In this document: positions 18,243 to 29,658 of the stretch, one piece after another | Layout of the letters: each line of letters starts with the position of its first letter | Numbering within the stretch: the first letter of the stretch is position 1 | Source: an uncultured Chthonomonas sp. | Lineage (GTDB): Bacteria; Armatimonadota; Chthonomonadetes; Chthonomonadales; Chthonomonadaceae | DNA length: 56,412 nucleotides | NCBI GenBank assembly: GCA_903919615.1 | Contig: CAIXIX010000563.1 | Location: 1-56,412, forward strand | Direction of reading: 5' to 3' | The notes under the pieces: model-generated | Told to the model about the DNA's origin: nothing | The model's input: the letters and a program-made list of their open reading frames with translations, nothing else | Database searches by the model: none | Position numbers and translations under genes: made by a program

Positions 18243-19258
18243 TTCTTGGCGGCCCTTCCAGAGGCGAACTCCGCGTAATGGCCTGCAACATCGGCAGCAG
18301 ACGCATCACCACGATGAAAGTAGACCCGATAGCGCGCGTGGAGCTTGCCGTCTGCGGGAACGGTGAGGTCGCCTGCGCCCTTGTCGCCAAGGTTAAAGTC
18401 GTGAAGGCCAAATGGATTGACCGTAAACAGCGCGTAATCGCGTGCATGCCAGGTCTGTGGATGCCTGAAGTTCGATGGGCTATCAAACATCGCCACTCCC
18501 CACGTCTTGGCGTCGACCGGACCCCAGTAGTCGACCCAGTCTGCATGCTTGCCCCACGCATCGCCATCCTTCAGACCGGTAGAATTGAGGATATGGCCGG
18601 TCCCTGCAACTTTAGGCTTAACCGCAGGGTTCACGGCGAGCGAGTCGGGTAGACGCAGACCGAAGACGCCGTCTTTGTTGTCTCCAAAAAGAAGGGGACC
18701 ATCCGTTGGCGTTATCGTGATGTCAAAGTCAAGGGTCCGACCGCCATCAGGCAGCGCCTGAATAGCTACGACTCGCCGATCTTTTGCGATCAACTTGCCG
18801 TCAGGAAGTCTCCATTCCGTCTCAGCGGTAAATCCGCCACGATTCGTTCCGCTCCGAACGCCGGAAACTTTCGTCGTGATCGTCTTGCCAACGGGTCCCT
18901 CTTCGCTCCAGAAATCGACGCCATTCACTTTGCTGTGTGTAAACCACAAACCGCGATGGTGCACATGGTCGCGGCTCTCGCCAGGCGCCGCGTCCGGCTC
19001 GACCGGCCACCGCCGAGTGAGATGATTGCCCTCTTCGTTCAGGATGGGGTAGAAAACCGGTTTGTTCGGCGCGCACTTCATTGTATACCGAGTAAATAGC
19101 TTGCCATCGATCTGAACTTCGACCTCTTCGCCGTTTACCGAGAGCTTAACGTCGCTCGCCGCAGCCGATAAGGAAAATGCTGAAGTGGCCACCAACCCTA
19201 GTGTGAGTCCGGTTAGAATGGTTACGCTTTGTGAATGACGATGTTGTAAGAATTTCAT
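18239..19258 (-). CDS. Exported DUF6807/PmoA-like protein
   Basis: 339 aa from ATG 19258. A Sec-type signal peptide (about 1-30, ending SAAAS) is followed by the family's beta-rich body, including the conserved DHVHHRGLWF segment, WRLPDGK and a C-terminal part with YRVYFHRGD. Members are often annotated 'methane oxygenase PmoA' by name only; they are unrelated to particulate methane monooxygenase and are commonly found in polysaccharide-degradation loci of planctomycete-like bacteria. The open frame extends upstream to 19528, but that part has no signal-like start and overlaps the divergent ferredoxin gene. The 3' end overlaps PhyH by 4 bp. Confidence 0.85.
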   Translation of the reverse strand: MKFLQHRHSQSVTILTGLTLGLVATSAFSLSAAASDVKLSVNGEEVEVQIDGKLFTRYTMKCAPNKPVFYPILNEEGNHLTRRWPVEPDAAPGESRDHVHHRGLWFTHSKVNGVDFWSEEGPVGKTITTKVSGVRSGTNRGGFTAETEWRLPDGKLIAKDRRVVAIQALPDGGRTLDFDITITPTDGPLLFGDNKDGVFGLRLPDSLAVNPAVKPKVAGTGHILNSTGLKDGDAWGKHADWVDYWGPVDAKTWGVAMFDSPSNFRHPQTWHARDYALFTVNPFGLHDFNLGDKGAGDLTVPADGKLHARYRVYFHRGDASAADVAGHYAEFASGRAAKK

Positions 19259-19403
19259 GGTGAACGGATCCCTCAAGAGCGCGTCTGTAATTCTGCATAT
19301 GCAGGCCAGCGGCAGGATTTGCACACTGCTTCGCCGAAAGCCATTCCGGTATACGCGCAAACCGCGCGGAACCCTGAACTTACCAATACAGGAGAATATC
19401 TGG

Positions 19404-19724
19404 ATGCCCCGGATTACAGTTGAAGGCGAAGAGCCAATTGAAGTTGAAGCTGGAAAAAAGCTTGTTAATGCCCTCGAAGATGGCGGTATCGATATTCTGC
19501 ATCGATGCGGCGGACTCGCCAGATGCACAACGTGCAGGATCGAGGTTCTTGCCGGCGACGTACCTCCGCAATCTGACGAAGAGCGCGAAGCACTGGAAGA
19601 CCCCGATTGGATTGCTAAATTCCGACTATCATGTCAGATTCGGGTTGAAAACGACCTCGATATCCGGATCATTAAACGCTCCTCCGTAGAGGGCATCGCT
19701 CCCGGGCCACGCCCCGAGGACTGA
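19404..19724 (+). CDS. 2Fe-2S ferredoxin
   Basis: 106 aa from ATG 19404, preceded by AGGAG at 9 nt. Plant-type 2Fe-2S fold: cluster ligands in RCGGLARCTTC (C-x5-C-x2-C) with the fourth Cys in LSCQ. It is a small soluble electron carrier. It is divergent from the DUF6807 gene and convergent with the zinc-ribbon gene, so no operon partner indicates its redox partner. Given korAB and the NADH-module-free complex I elsewhere in the window, a ferredoxin pool is expected, but those systems normally use 4Fe-4S ferredoxins. The frame stays open back to 19257, without family similarity. Confidence 0.88.
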   Translation: MPRITVEGEEPIEVEAGKKLVNALEDGGIDILHRCGGLARCTTCRIEVLAGDVPPQSDEEREALEDPDWIAKFRLSCQIRVENDLDIRIIKRSSVEGIAPGPRPED

Positions 19725-19745
19725 TTTCAGACTAACAATGCGACA

Positions 19746-19772
19746 GGTTGGCGGCGGCCCCAGCCGCCGACC
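19746..19772. terminator. Bidirectional hairpin between ferredoxin and zinc-ribbon genes
   Basis: ggttggcggc (19746-19755) pairs with gccgccgacc (19763-19772) around a 7-nt loop with one mismatch. It sits between two convergent stop codons. It lacks a U-tract on either strand, so termination strength is uncertain. Confidence 0.5.
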
Positions 19773-19801
19773 ACTCCTCTCGGAGCTCCAGATCTAACTG
19801 C

Positions 19802-20524
19802 TTATGTTGTTGGCTCTAATCCCTCAGCAAGCATCCTACCGCAATTCTGACATAACTGAATACCTTCACCAGCGCGTATCAGCGTTACAAGCCCGCTAGG
19901 TAGCGCCATTTTGCAGCCACCACAGGAGTTGCCGTCCTCAATCCCAACGATCGCGACACCGGCTTTGGTTGGTCGCATCGCCTCGTATCGCTTCAGCAGC
20001 ATTGGGGGCACTTCCGCAGCCAGCTTGCCGCGGCCCGCGACGATGGCCTGTGCCTCATCTCGTATTGCCTGAGCATCTACCTGATACCTGCTAACCTTGT
20101 CGGCAAGCGAAGCTCGCGAAGCCTTCAGAGCTGAAAGGGTCACTTTGTTCTCGGCCTTGCACTTGTCGACCGCCTCAATGAGCTCGAGAATTCGATCGTC
20201 CTGTTTGACTTTCAGGCGACCAAGCATCTCAACCTCATCCTGCATCGACTGCAGCTCCTTGGGATTGGTCACTTTGCCGCTGTAAAGCTTCTTTTCAAAA
20301 TCGGACTGCTTGGTTTCAGTCTGCTTCTGTTCCAGCTCTGCATCCTTCAATTCTCCGGAAGCGCGGTGCAGCGCCTCGAGGCCCTTTTTGTGTGTCGCCT
20401 CGGCCGCATCGTAGGCAACCTTGTCCTCTTTACCAGAATCCAGCAAAGAAAATCGCCGCTTAAGAGCATCTATCTTGCTGTCCTGCTGCTGCACCAGGAA
20501 CAGAGCTGCTAACTGCTGCTTCAT
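19802..20524 (-). CDS. Coiled-coil protein with C4 zinc ribbon (CdsZ/zf-RING_7 type)
   Basis: 240 aa from ATG 20524 (AGGA 8 nt upstream); the longer frame to 20593 lacks a better site. Residues about 10-165 are heptad-rich coiled coil with the family's diagnostic 'KVTNPKEL' segment, followed by a C-terminal zinc ribbon with ligands in CGGC and CQNC. Members are widespread in bacteria; some are proposed to bind nucleic acid or act as chaperones, but the role is unsettled. It is a single gene, convergent with the ferredoxin. Confidence 0.85.
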   Translation of the reverse strand: MKQQLAALFLVQQQDSKIDALKRRFSLLDSGKEDKVAYDAAEATHKKGLEALHRASGELKDAELEQKQTETKQSDFEKKLYSGKVTNPKELQSMQDEVEMLGRLKVKQDDRILELIEAVDKCKAENKVTLSALKASRASLADKVSRYQVDAQAIRDEAQAIVAGRGKLAAEVPPMLLKRYEAMRPTKAGVAIVGIEDGNSCGGCKMALPSGLVTLIRAGEGIQLCQNCGRMLAEGLEPTT

Positions 20525-20776
20525 TGAGTTCTTCCTCATAACTGTCAATTTAACTAATGCTACATTCGCCATCATTATGCCAAAGCCCTGCAAGAAACGC
20601 CAGCCCCAATCTTAAGGGAACTTTAAACGAGGGCTCGAAGATACAAATCGGACTTGTAAAAGCTTCCGCAACAAGGAGGATTGTGTAACAAATAGTAGTA
20701 ATTCTTACGTTATAGAAGTGCGATGCTCGCTTGTGGACTTATTTTCCACGTGCGCTTGTTTTTCTGGTAAAGGCTT
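20525..20776. other. Divergent intergenic region
   Basis: 252 bp between the leftward zinc-ribbon gene and the rightward propeller gene. It must hold both promoters. I see AT-rich stretches but no hexamer pair strong enough to call. Confidence 0.4.
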
Positions 20777-23275
20777 ATGCTCCGTTTCCTCAGGTTGGAT
20801 CCCGGTAAACTTCACATGATGCGTCGATTTTGTTTCGTGACAACAATAGCGTCCGTTCTTGTCACCGCTGGTGCCTCCCACATAACATCGAACATGAAGA
20901 TGGGCAAACAGCCGGATGGCAGCTACATCGTGAGCACCGAGCAGCGAGTCGAGCCGGGCGCGATCCCCTTTCCGGGGCGCGCTGTCGACATGGCGTTGAG
21001 CCAGGACGAAAGCACGCTTGCTGTGCTATGCCACCGGCGCATTCTGTTTATCACGGGCCGGCAAACAAGCTCGTTCCCCTTAGAGGGGGCCGCAGGTTTT
21101 CGGGGAATCCTCTGGGCGAGCGATGGCAATCACCTGTTTGCAAGCACCTCTGCAGGCTATGTGCAGGAGCTTGTAAGAGAGCATGGAACCTGGAGGAGCG
21201 GACGACGCCTGACCGTAACCCCGCCAGGTGCGGGTGGAAACCCAAGGCCCGGCGGAATGGTGATGGATGAGGCGGGCACGCGGCTGTTTGTTGCCGCTCT
21301 GGAGCGCAATTCGATCGCTGAGATAGACCTCAGCTCTGGGCGCTGGGTGCGCGAATTCCATGTTCAGAATCTGCCCTTTGAAGTGAAACTAAGTCCGGAT
21401 GAATCGGAGTTAATTGTTTCGAACTGGGGCGGCCGCGAGGTTAAGGATGGCGACGACACGGGCAAAACGGGCAGCGCAGTTGTTGTTGTAGACCCGCGCG
21501 GCGCGACTTCCACCGGCGTTGTTACCTTTGTTAACCGCAGAACCGGCAGCCAGGCTCAGGTACCGGTCGGGCTGCACCCTACGGCGATAGAGCTCGAAGG
21601 CGATAGGGTCTACGTTGCAAATGCTGCGAGCGATACCCTCTCTGAAATTAGTATTCCGCGTCACAGCCTCCTGCGCACCATACCCCTTCAGTGGGGGAAC
21701 AATCGGCTGCTCGGCAGCATGCCATGCGATATGTGGATACGAGACCACATCGCTTACATCTGCAACGGTGGCGACAACGCCATATGTGTGATGGATTTGA
21801 AGCGAGGCAAGGTGCTCGGCTTTCGGCCCGCGGGCTACTATCCAATCGCCATAGCGATGAACAGCCTCGGCACGAAGGCATTCGTATTGAATACAAAGGG
21901 CAACGGGTCGGTGCTCCGCACGGCGCGAGGTCTGCCCGGCAACGTCCACGATTTCCAGGGGACCGTATCTGTCATCGATATCAATTCCGATCTGGCGGTC
22001 GCTACAGCGCGCGTTGCGGCGGATGCCGGTTGGATTCGTGACCGAGAGTCGCTCAAACCACCAATAGATGTCTATCACGGCAAAATTCGCCACGTGCTAT
22101 ATGTCATTAAAGAAAACCGAACCTATGACGAGATCCTGGGTGATATGCCGGAAGGTGATGGCGATGCGAAGCTGTGTGACCTTGGCGAAACGGTGACGCC
22201 GAATCACCATACACTCGCGCGGCAGTTTGCCCTTATGGATAACGCCTATGTAACCGGTACGAACAGTGCAGACGGCCATCAGTGGTGCACTCAGGCACTG
22301 GCTAACGACTATCTGGAGCACTTCTATACGGGCTATCGCACCTACCCCTACAGCGGCGACTGCGCGATGGCGGTCTCCACTTCGGGTTGCCTGTGGGATG
22401 CTGCAAAGAAGAAAGGCGTCTCAGTTAGAGACTATGGCGAGTTTTGTGATGGCGCCCTGGCGCGATTTTCTCCGCCGGCTTCGAGTTGGAAGGAGCTGTG
22501 GAACGATAGGATAAGTGGCCGAAACCGATTTATTAGCCACGCTGTAACCCGCCTGGATAGCCTGCGCCCCTATGTAAACCCCAATCTGTGCTCGTGGCCG
22601 CTGATCATGAGCGATCAGAAACGCGCCGATATCTTTATAGAGGAGTACAATCGTTTCAGCCGACACAAGAGCGTCCCCGGATTGATGATACTGACCCTGC
22701 CGTGCGATCACACCGAGGGGCGCAACCCGGGATTTCCAAAGCCGAAGTCGATGGTTGCGGATAACGATCTGGCTTTAGGCCGCGTGATTGAAGCGGTTTC
22801 TAACAGCCCGGAATGGAAATCTACCTGTGTCTTTGTGATAGAGGACGACGCGCAGTTTGGCCCGGATCACGTTGATGGCCATCGAACGGTCTGCTATGCG
22901 ATCAGCCCTTACACGCGCCGCCACTTTGTCGACCATGAACTGTGCACCACACTTTCGGTGCTGCATTCGATTGAGCTAATGTTGGGCATCGATCCAATGA
23001 CGCGCTTTGATGCGTTGACGCCGCCGCTTGCGCAGTGCTTCACCAACACACCAGACCTAACTCCTTATCACGCTGTGCCAAATCGCGTCGCCCTCGACGA
23101 CATGAACTCTCCCGTTGATAGGCTTACTGGTCGAGAGCGAAGACTCACGGAGAGATCGATCGCGCTGGACTGGAGTGGCCCGGACAAAGCAGATTCCCGC
23201 GCCCTGAATGAGATTCTCTGGAGCAGTCTTCACGGCCCCGATACAGCATATCCGCAGTACAGTTCACTGCACTGA
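20777..23275 (+). CDS. YncE-type beta-propeller fused to alkaline-phosphatase-fold phosphoesterase
   Basis: 832 aa. A signal peptide lies within the first 35 residues (start ATG 20777 with AAAGG upstream, or ATG 20816/20819 after a charged stretch). Repeated beta-propeller blades run from about 60 to 430 ('LSPDESELIVSNWGG', 'VGLHPTAIELEGD'). The phosphoesterase domain (435-760) begins HVLYVIKENRTYDEILG, with later DNAYV, DHTEGRN and EDDAQFGPDHVDGH metal-site motifs as in acid phosphatase/phospholipase C relatives. It is probably exported and acts on a phospho-ester outside the cell; the substrate is unknown. Its 3' end overlaps the convergent sulfatase-like gene by 12 bp. Confidence 0.87.
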   Translation: MLRFLRLDPGKLHMMRRFCFVTTIASVLVTAGASHITSNMKMGKQPDGSYIVSTEQRVEPGAIPFPGRAVDMALSQDESTLAVLCHRRILFITGRQTSSFPLEGAAGFRGILWASDGNHLFASTSAGYVQELVREHGTWRSGRRLTVTPPGAGGNPRPGGMVMDEAGTRLFVAALERNSIAEIDLSSGRWVREFHVQNLPFEVKLSPDESELIVSNWGGREVKDGDDTGKTGSAVVVVDPRGATSTGVVTFVNRRTGSQAQVPVGLHPTAIELEGDRVYVANAASDTLSEISIPRHSLLRTIPLQWGNNRLLGSMPCDMWIRDHIAYICNGGDNAICVMDLKRGKVLGFRPAGYYPIAIAMNSLGTKAFVLNTKGNGSVLRTARGLPGNVHDFQGTVSVIDINSDLAVATARVAADAGWIRDRESLKPPIDVYHGKIRHVLYVIKENRTYDEILGDMPEGDGDAKLCDLGETVTPNHHTLARQFALMDNAYVTGTNSADGHQWCTQALANDYLEHFYTGYRTYPYSGDCAMAVSTSGCLWDAAKKKGVSVRDYGEFCDGALARFSPPASSWKELWNDRISGRNRFISHAVTRLDSLRPYVNPNLCSWPLIMSDQKRADIFIEEYNRFSRHKSVPGLMILTLPCDHTEGRNPGFPKPKSMVADNDLALGRVIEAVSNSPEWKSTCVFVIEDDAQFGPDHVDGHRTVCYAISPYTRRHFVDHELCTTLSVLHSIELMLGIDPMTRFDALTPPLAQCFTNTPDLTPYHAVPNRVALDDMNSPVDRLTGRERRLTERSIALDWSGPDKADSRALNEILWSSLHGPDTAYPQYSSLH

Positions 23276-24904
23276 AGTCGGCATCTGAGCTCTGGTCGGA
23301 CCACTTTTGGTCGGCAGCTTCGGCGGGACACTGTCATCCGGGATCAGGTGCGTTACCTCTGTGAATTTGTACGGTTCGTTGGATGTTGAGTAGAAGCTGC
23401 GGTCTTGAAGTTTGTTTAGATGAGCGCTCAACAGGTCGGAAAGCACCAGTCTGAAAGAGTTGACCGGCGTTATGGTTGGGTAAAGCTTCGATTTTGCCTT
23501 GGCAGGCACGAGGTATGCGTTTAAAATCGAGAAGGGTTCACGCAGATCGGTGTTCTGAACGCTATCCCAATCCAGCGTCATGCGTGAGCCGTGATCGCCC
23601 TGAATGATGATGATCGGCTGCACTTTGGATCTGGCAAGAATCGCATCGATCGTCTCCAGCACGCGCCTGTCGGCAAATTGAAGCTGACCGATATAACCAG
23701 CACGATATTGATCGGTCGTGATTTGACTAAGCAGCCACGAACCATCCGCAAGTGTGATCGCTCCTGCAGGATAAAGAAACTCGCCGTTAGGTCCGAGCAC
23801 AAAGGGTGGGTGCGGGCAGAGAGCATGCGCGAATACGAACTTGGGTGAGGGCATTTCTGAGGCAGAGAGTAGTCCCGAAAAAACACCAAGTATTCGTGCC
23901 CTATGGTTGTCGTAGCGCTGAAGCCTCACTTTGCTATGCGCGCCAACAGCCGTAAGATTCAATGCTTGATCTTCAAATGCAGACAAGTCCTTCTGATCGT
24001 TGAAGACTCGCTCTGCAGTGTCTACGCGCGACTCTTCCAACCCCGACCAGACGTTGATGTAGTGATAACCGTGGTCCTGAAGAGCATCAGCAACGGCGCT
24101 ATCATCAACCATTTTCCTCAGTCCCTCGTGGGATAGCTCCTGTTTGGCTGCATCCAAATACTCCATGTTGAGCGCACTGGCCAGGCACAGCGGAGTTTGG
24201 TTATAGTTGGCGCCGCTGCTGCGCGCGACGTAAAAGCCACGTTTTTCCAGTTCGTGTATAAAGCCCGATTCGTCGTACTGATAAAACTGCTTAAGTCGAT
24301 CTGCGCGAGCATGTGCATCGAGCACGATATAGTAGACATCGGGGGCGCCAGGTAATGATGGGCCGAGTTTGCGATGCGTTACAACGGTCGCAGGCTTCTG
24401 ATTGCCGTTCTGCGCTTGCCTCGCATGAGCAGATGCAGTAAATATCTGCCAGCCAGGCGATACAACGAGAACGATGCCAACAAGATTTAACACGGCCGTA
24501 GTATCGTACAGTGGCCGCCGCGTACGCCATACGCTGGCCACGACCGCTAGAACTGCGATTATGCAAGCGGGAAGCACGAGGGGACCAGCGGGCGCAGGCG
24601 CCGCGTTCTCAATCTGACCGTAGGAGAAGAGAACCAGCACCACGGTTGATGCCACAATCGCGGACTTCCTGACGCTGCGCGATAGCAGCAGACAAATTGC
24701 CCAAACTAGAAGCATCACTCCAATCGAAACCGCAAACGGTCGAATCGTATCCCGCAACGGTGTCTGACTGAAGTTGTGCGCGAGCAGCGCAAGCACTGGA
24801 TAGACGGCAAACATCAGCGGATGCAGCGCCGGCGTGCGGCGCCTCTGATCAGAGCCGGCTTCTGGATCGGTTGTCGAACTGTTATCGGCCTCCGCATCAG
24901 GCAT
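23264..24904 (-). CDS. Membrane-anchored sulfatase/LTA-synthase-like protein
   Basis: 546 aa. About five membrane helices lie in residues 28-180, then an alkaline-phosphatase-fold domain (about 185-500): YYIVLDAHARAD at the first metal site, NYNQTPLCLAS, FAHALCPHPPF and IIQGDHGSR near the second metal site. The layout matches lipoteichoic-acid-synthase-like and phosphoethanolamine-transferase-like enzymes, but the substrate is not evident. It overlaps the upstream methyltransferase gene by 8 bp and is the last gene of a three-gene operon with a small membrane protein, pointing to cell-envelope glycan or lipid modification. Confidence 0.83.
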   Translation of the reverse strand: MPDAEADNSSTTDPEAGSDQRRRTPALHPLMFAVYPVLALLAHNFSQTPLRDTIRPFAVSIGVMLLVWAICLLLSRSVRKSAIVASTVVLVLFSYGQIENAAPAPAGPLVLPACIIAVLAVVASVWRTRRPLYDTTAVLNLVGIVLVVSPGWQIFTASAHARQAQNGNQKPATVVTHRKLGPSLPGAPDVYYIVLDAHARADRLKQFYQYDESGFIHELEKRGFYVARSSGANYNQTPLCLASALNMEYLDAAKQELSHEGLRKMVDDSAVADALQDHGYHYINVWSGLEESRVDTAERVFNDQKDLSAFEDQALNLTAVGAHSKVRLQRYDNHRARILGVFSGLLSASEMPSPKFVFAHALCPHPPFVLGPNGEFLYPAGAITLADGSWLLSQITTDQYRAGYIGQLQFADRRVLETIDAILARSKVQPIIIIQGDHGSRMTLDWDSVQNTDLREPFSILNAYLVPAKAKSKLYPTITPVNSFRLVLSDLLSAHLNKLQDRSFYSTSNEPYKFTEVTHLIPDDSVPPKLPTKSGPTRAQMPTSVQ

Positions 24905-26285
24905 GAGTAGCCCTCATAAGATAGATAGTCCGCTCGCTTTCCGGCACGGGCCGTTGAGCGACAATTTCAAAGTACTGCGAAAATGCTTTCTCAAATCCTG
25001 CCTGGGTATAGTCGGGGAAGATATCGGGCCGGCTCGTAAGCAGTCGCTGTACCTGCGAGTCGCTCTTTGGCACAAACTCAATAATCAGATTTCGCCCTAC
25101 TCTTGCCAATACCGATGCAACATCCGGTAATGGTACGTTGTTCCCGATTGCCAGATGATGGATCAAGGCGAGCGCCATTGCCGCGTCAACTGGCCCACGA
25201 TCGAAGAGAGACTTCCGCTCATTAAGACCCCAGCCAATGGCAGGGCTCGAGTTAGCGATATCGACTAGCAGCGGCAGAATACGCTTTTCTCCGCTATCTC
25301 GTGCATCAATATAGTTCTTCTCCACAGCAGCAGGATCGATATCCCAGCTAACCGTGTAAGACTTCGAGGCCGCGATTCGACTGAAGACGCCTGTGTTTGC
25401 GCCAAGATCCCAAACCATCCGGGGCGCTGGATCGATCTCTTCCAGCATTTGTCTCACGATTTCGTGTTTGGCATCCATTGCGGCGCTGGAGTAGTTTGTA
25501 TTGCCGTAATACTCTCCCCACTCCGTGCCAACCGGGCGCCAGGAGAGCGACTTCACGGTACCCATCAAGCTGTCGATGAGCCCGAGCAGCGCATTACGAC
25601 TGACTCCATATGCGGTGCTCTCATGGTGGACCTGTCTGTCTGCATATTTAGTCTGTGCCGAGCCGTGAAGATGGATATGCGACAGAAGCCCCGGTTTCAG
25701 CAGGGTCTTTCGTGGGAGCAGATGCGCGGCAAGATCGAGCGGTACACCATCTAAATGGATGCGAAGAAGCTGACTGAGCCGAATGTCTACGAGGCTCATC
25801 AGCGCAAGCGGTGCAAGAAAGTGACGACAGAACTGACCGTAGGCAATCCAGGGGTGGCCCTCTTCGTACTTTTCGAACGAAAGGGTGTCAATCAGAATCG
25901 GCTGCGCGCCACTAAACTGGATGTTGTACGCAGAGGCATCCTTGAGGGACATACCAGCTTCAATCGCATGTTGCTGGATGGTAAGCGTTGCAAGAGCCGC
26001 ATCCCTCAGTTGGCTAAAGCTCCACTCGTAAGGATACGAGATAAACTTAATAGGTTCAGGGATAACAACCTTGTAGGCGCCTTCGGTTAGCGCCAACTCT
26101 GCCGACTGCTCTGTGTGTGGTACGAGTAAGCGCTCGGCCACTAGCTTATTGTAAAGCCCAGAGCTGTTTAGTAGCTCGTAGTTCTCAGAATAAGACGGCT
26201 GGATCTGGCGATAAATAACGCCATCGCGACGGTAGACCCAGCCGTTCGGATCTCGAAAAGACCCGGATTCTCGCTGCGTTCCCAT
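24897..26285 (-). CDS. Class I SAM-dependent methyltransferase, large form
   Basis: 462 aa. The C-terminal half has the Rossmann-type SAM-binding motif VWDLGANTGVFSRIA (about 300-315), an acidic SDID-like residue in SWDIDP and later LALIHHL. The N-terminal 250 residues are a separate domain rich in kinase-like phrases ('LKDASAYNIQFSGAQPILID') seen in NoeA-like methyltransferases; its function is unknown. Start ATG 26285 shares its A with the TAA stop of the small membrane protein gene (TAATG), giving tight coupling. It is probably cytosolic and acts on a glycan or lipid intermediate with the downstream sulfatase-like enzyme; this is inferred from the operon. Confidence 0.86.
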   Translation of the reverse strand: MGTQRESGSFRDPNGWVYRRDGVIYRQIQPSYSENYELLNSSGLYNKLVAERLLVPHTEQSAELALTEGAYKVVIPEPIKFISYPYEWSFSQLRDAALATLTIQQHAIEAGMSLKDASAYNIQFSGAQPILIDTLSFEKYEEGHPWIAYGQFCRHFLAPLALMSLVDIRLSQLLRIHLDGVPLDLAAHLLPRKTLLKPGLLSHIHLHGSAQTKYADRQVHHESTAYGVSRNALLGLIDSLMGTVKSLSWRPVGTEWGEYYGNTNYSSAAMDAKHEIVRQMLEEIDPAPRMVWDLGANTGVFSRIAASKSYTVSWDIDPAAVEKNYIDARDSGEKRILPLLVDIANSSPAIGWGLNERKSLFDRGPVDAAMALALIHHLAIGNNVPLPDVASVLARVGRNLIIEFVPKSDSQVQRLLTSRPDIFPDYTQAGFEKAFSQYFEIVAQRPVPESERTIYLMRATHA

Positions 26286-26479
26286 TAGTGCCGATGCGCA
26301 GTGTGAAATTTGTTGACACCATTGCGAATTCGACGCCAGGCGAGTTTAAGCGAAAACGTCAAACCAAGCACACCAGCCATCACCATCTGAATAATGTAGC
26401 TGCCGCTTCCTCCGTCAATATGGGCATGAGCCGGCATGGTCACGAGAAGAAGTAAAGCAACGATCGCTATGTATTTCAT
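26285..26479 (-). CDS. Small membrane protein with IDGGSGSY motif
   Basis: 64 aa. A signal peptide (about 1-19, ending AHA), a short IDGGSGSYI motif at the mature N-terminus, one membrane helix (about 29-49) and a basic tail ending in His. AAAGG lies 10 nt before ATG 26479. It is the first gene of the operon with the methyltransferase and sulfatase-like enzyme (TAATG junction). Small proteins of this plan are known next to such gene pairs, but no function is established. The near-invariant small motif after the signal peptide suggests a binding role rather than a simple anchor. Confidence 0.75.
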   Translation of the reverse strand: MKYIAIVALLLLVTMPAHAHIDGGSGSYIIQMVMAGVLGLTFSLKLAWRRIRNGVNKFHTAHRH

Positions 26480-26764
26480 AACAAAGCACCTTTCTAAATG
26501 TCTTTCAATAATGATGACGAGGCTAAGCGAGCAGTGTTCTGCCTTTTTTATCGACTGTGAACTATTTAATATTTTTAATATTTAAGATTAGGGTCCTACA
26601 GAACCACGAAGACAAGAGGTGAATAGCTCAGTGTGTGCACTATGCGCAGCTGCAGCTTACAGAAAGCCTGAATTGGTAGTTGCTTTGCTTGCTGCGCAGT
26701 GTCCGGTTTCCACACAAGCGCGCCGCCGGAAGGGATGAGGTCCCTCCCGGCGGCACCGGACTAA
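26480..26764. other. Intergenic region with katG downstream hairpin
   Basis: 285 bp separating the katG stop codon from the small membrane protein gene. The left half is AT-rich and probably holds the promoter of the envelope operon. The right half holds the hairpin annotated separately. No ORF is supported. Confidence 0.45.
26722..26754 (-). terminator. Strong hairpin downstream of katG
   Basis: gccgccggaaggg (26722-26734) pairs with ccctcccggcggc (26742-26754), 13 bp with one G-T pair, around a 7-nt loop. An outer 6-bp pairing tccggt/accgga (26702-26707/26755-26760) extends it. It lies 10 bp beyond the katG stop. There is no U-tract, so it may act mainly as a 3'-end stabiliser. Confidence 0.55.
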
Positions 26765-29149
<2,385 letters not shown>

Positions 29150-29593
29150 TTAATTATTTGGTGAGAGTTCTAGCTGACACTGCGGACATATTCCCCAGTA
29201 GATGACCTCCGCCTTTTCGACCAGGAAGCCTGGATTATTGGAAGGTTCAAGACAGGGAGCGCTGCCAACAGCGCAGTCGACATCGGCAGTAACACCGCAT
29301 CGACGGCATACAATGTGATGATGGTTGTCTCCAACCCGCGCCTCATATCGTGCAGGCTGACCTGAGAGTTGAATTCTGTGTACAAGACCAGACTCTACGA
29401 GCACATCAAGGTTGTCGTAAACCGACTGAACCGAGAGGGCTCCCAGGCGTTTACGGGCGATCTCCACGATCTCAAGCACATCTCGATGGTGCCCAACGCC
29501 CTGGACGGCAGCGAGAACAGCAAGGCGCGGCGACGTTACACGGAGCCCTGCAGACCGCAGCTGCTCCGCCATTGTATTTTCATCGGATTCCAT
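29150..29593 (-). CDS. furA: Fur-family peroxide/metal-responsive regulator
   Basis: 147 aa. An N-terminal winged helix (about 10-85; RVTSPRLAVLAAV, SVQSVYDNLDVL) and a C-terminal metal-binding part with DNHHHIVCRRCG and a second CxxC (CPQC) that form regulatory and structural metal sites. Start ATG 29593; ATG 29572 is an internal alternative. The gene directly precedes katG, which suggests a PerR/FurA-like repressor that releases katG upon peroxide. Tandem palindromes in its own promoter (29646-29675) are the probable autoregulatory operator. Confidence 0.92.
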   Translation of the reverse strand: MESDENTMAEQLRSAGLRVTSPRLAVLAAVQGVGHHRDVLEIVEIARKRLGALSVQSVYDNLDVLVESGLVHRIQLSGQPARYEARVGDNHHHIVCRRCGVTADVDCAVGSAPCLEPSNNPGFLVEKAEVIYWGICPQCQLELSPNN

Positions 29594-29629
29594 CGTAAAC
29601 CTCGTCTGAGTACATCACGTGTCACTTCT

Positions 29630-29658
29630 AGTATATGTCATTGTTTTGAATTAATCAA
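29630..29658 (-). promoter_or_regulatory. furA-katG promoter
   Basis: On the minus strand, TTGATT (29653-29658) lies 17 bp before TATACT (29630-29635), a near-consensus housekeeping promoter. The predicted start is near 29623. The -35 hexamer is inside one of the two operator palindromes, so a bound repressor would block polymerase directly. Confidence 0.7.

Noticed and set aside
18700-19258. Annotation of the DUF6807 protein as a methane monooxygenase subunit
   Set aside because: The family name 'PmoA' is misleading; the protein is a soluble exported beta-rich protein without the membrane helices of that enzyme.
21410-22093. A 227-codon open frame on the minus strand
   Set aside because: It is antisense to the well-supported propeller/phosphoesterase gene.
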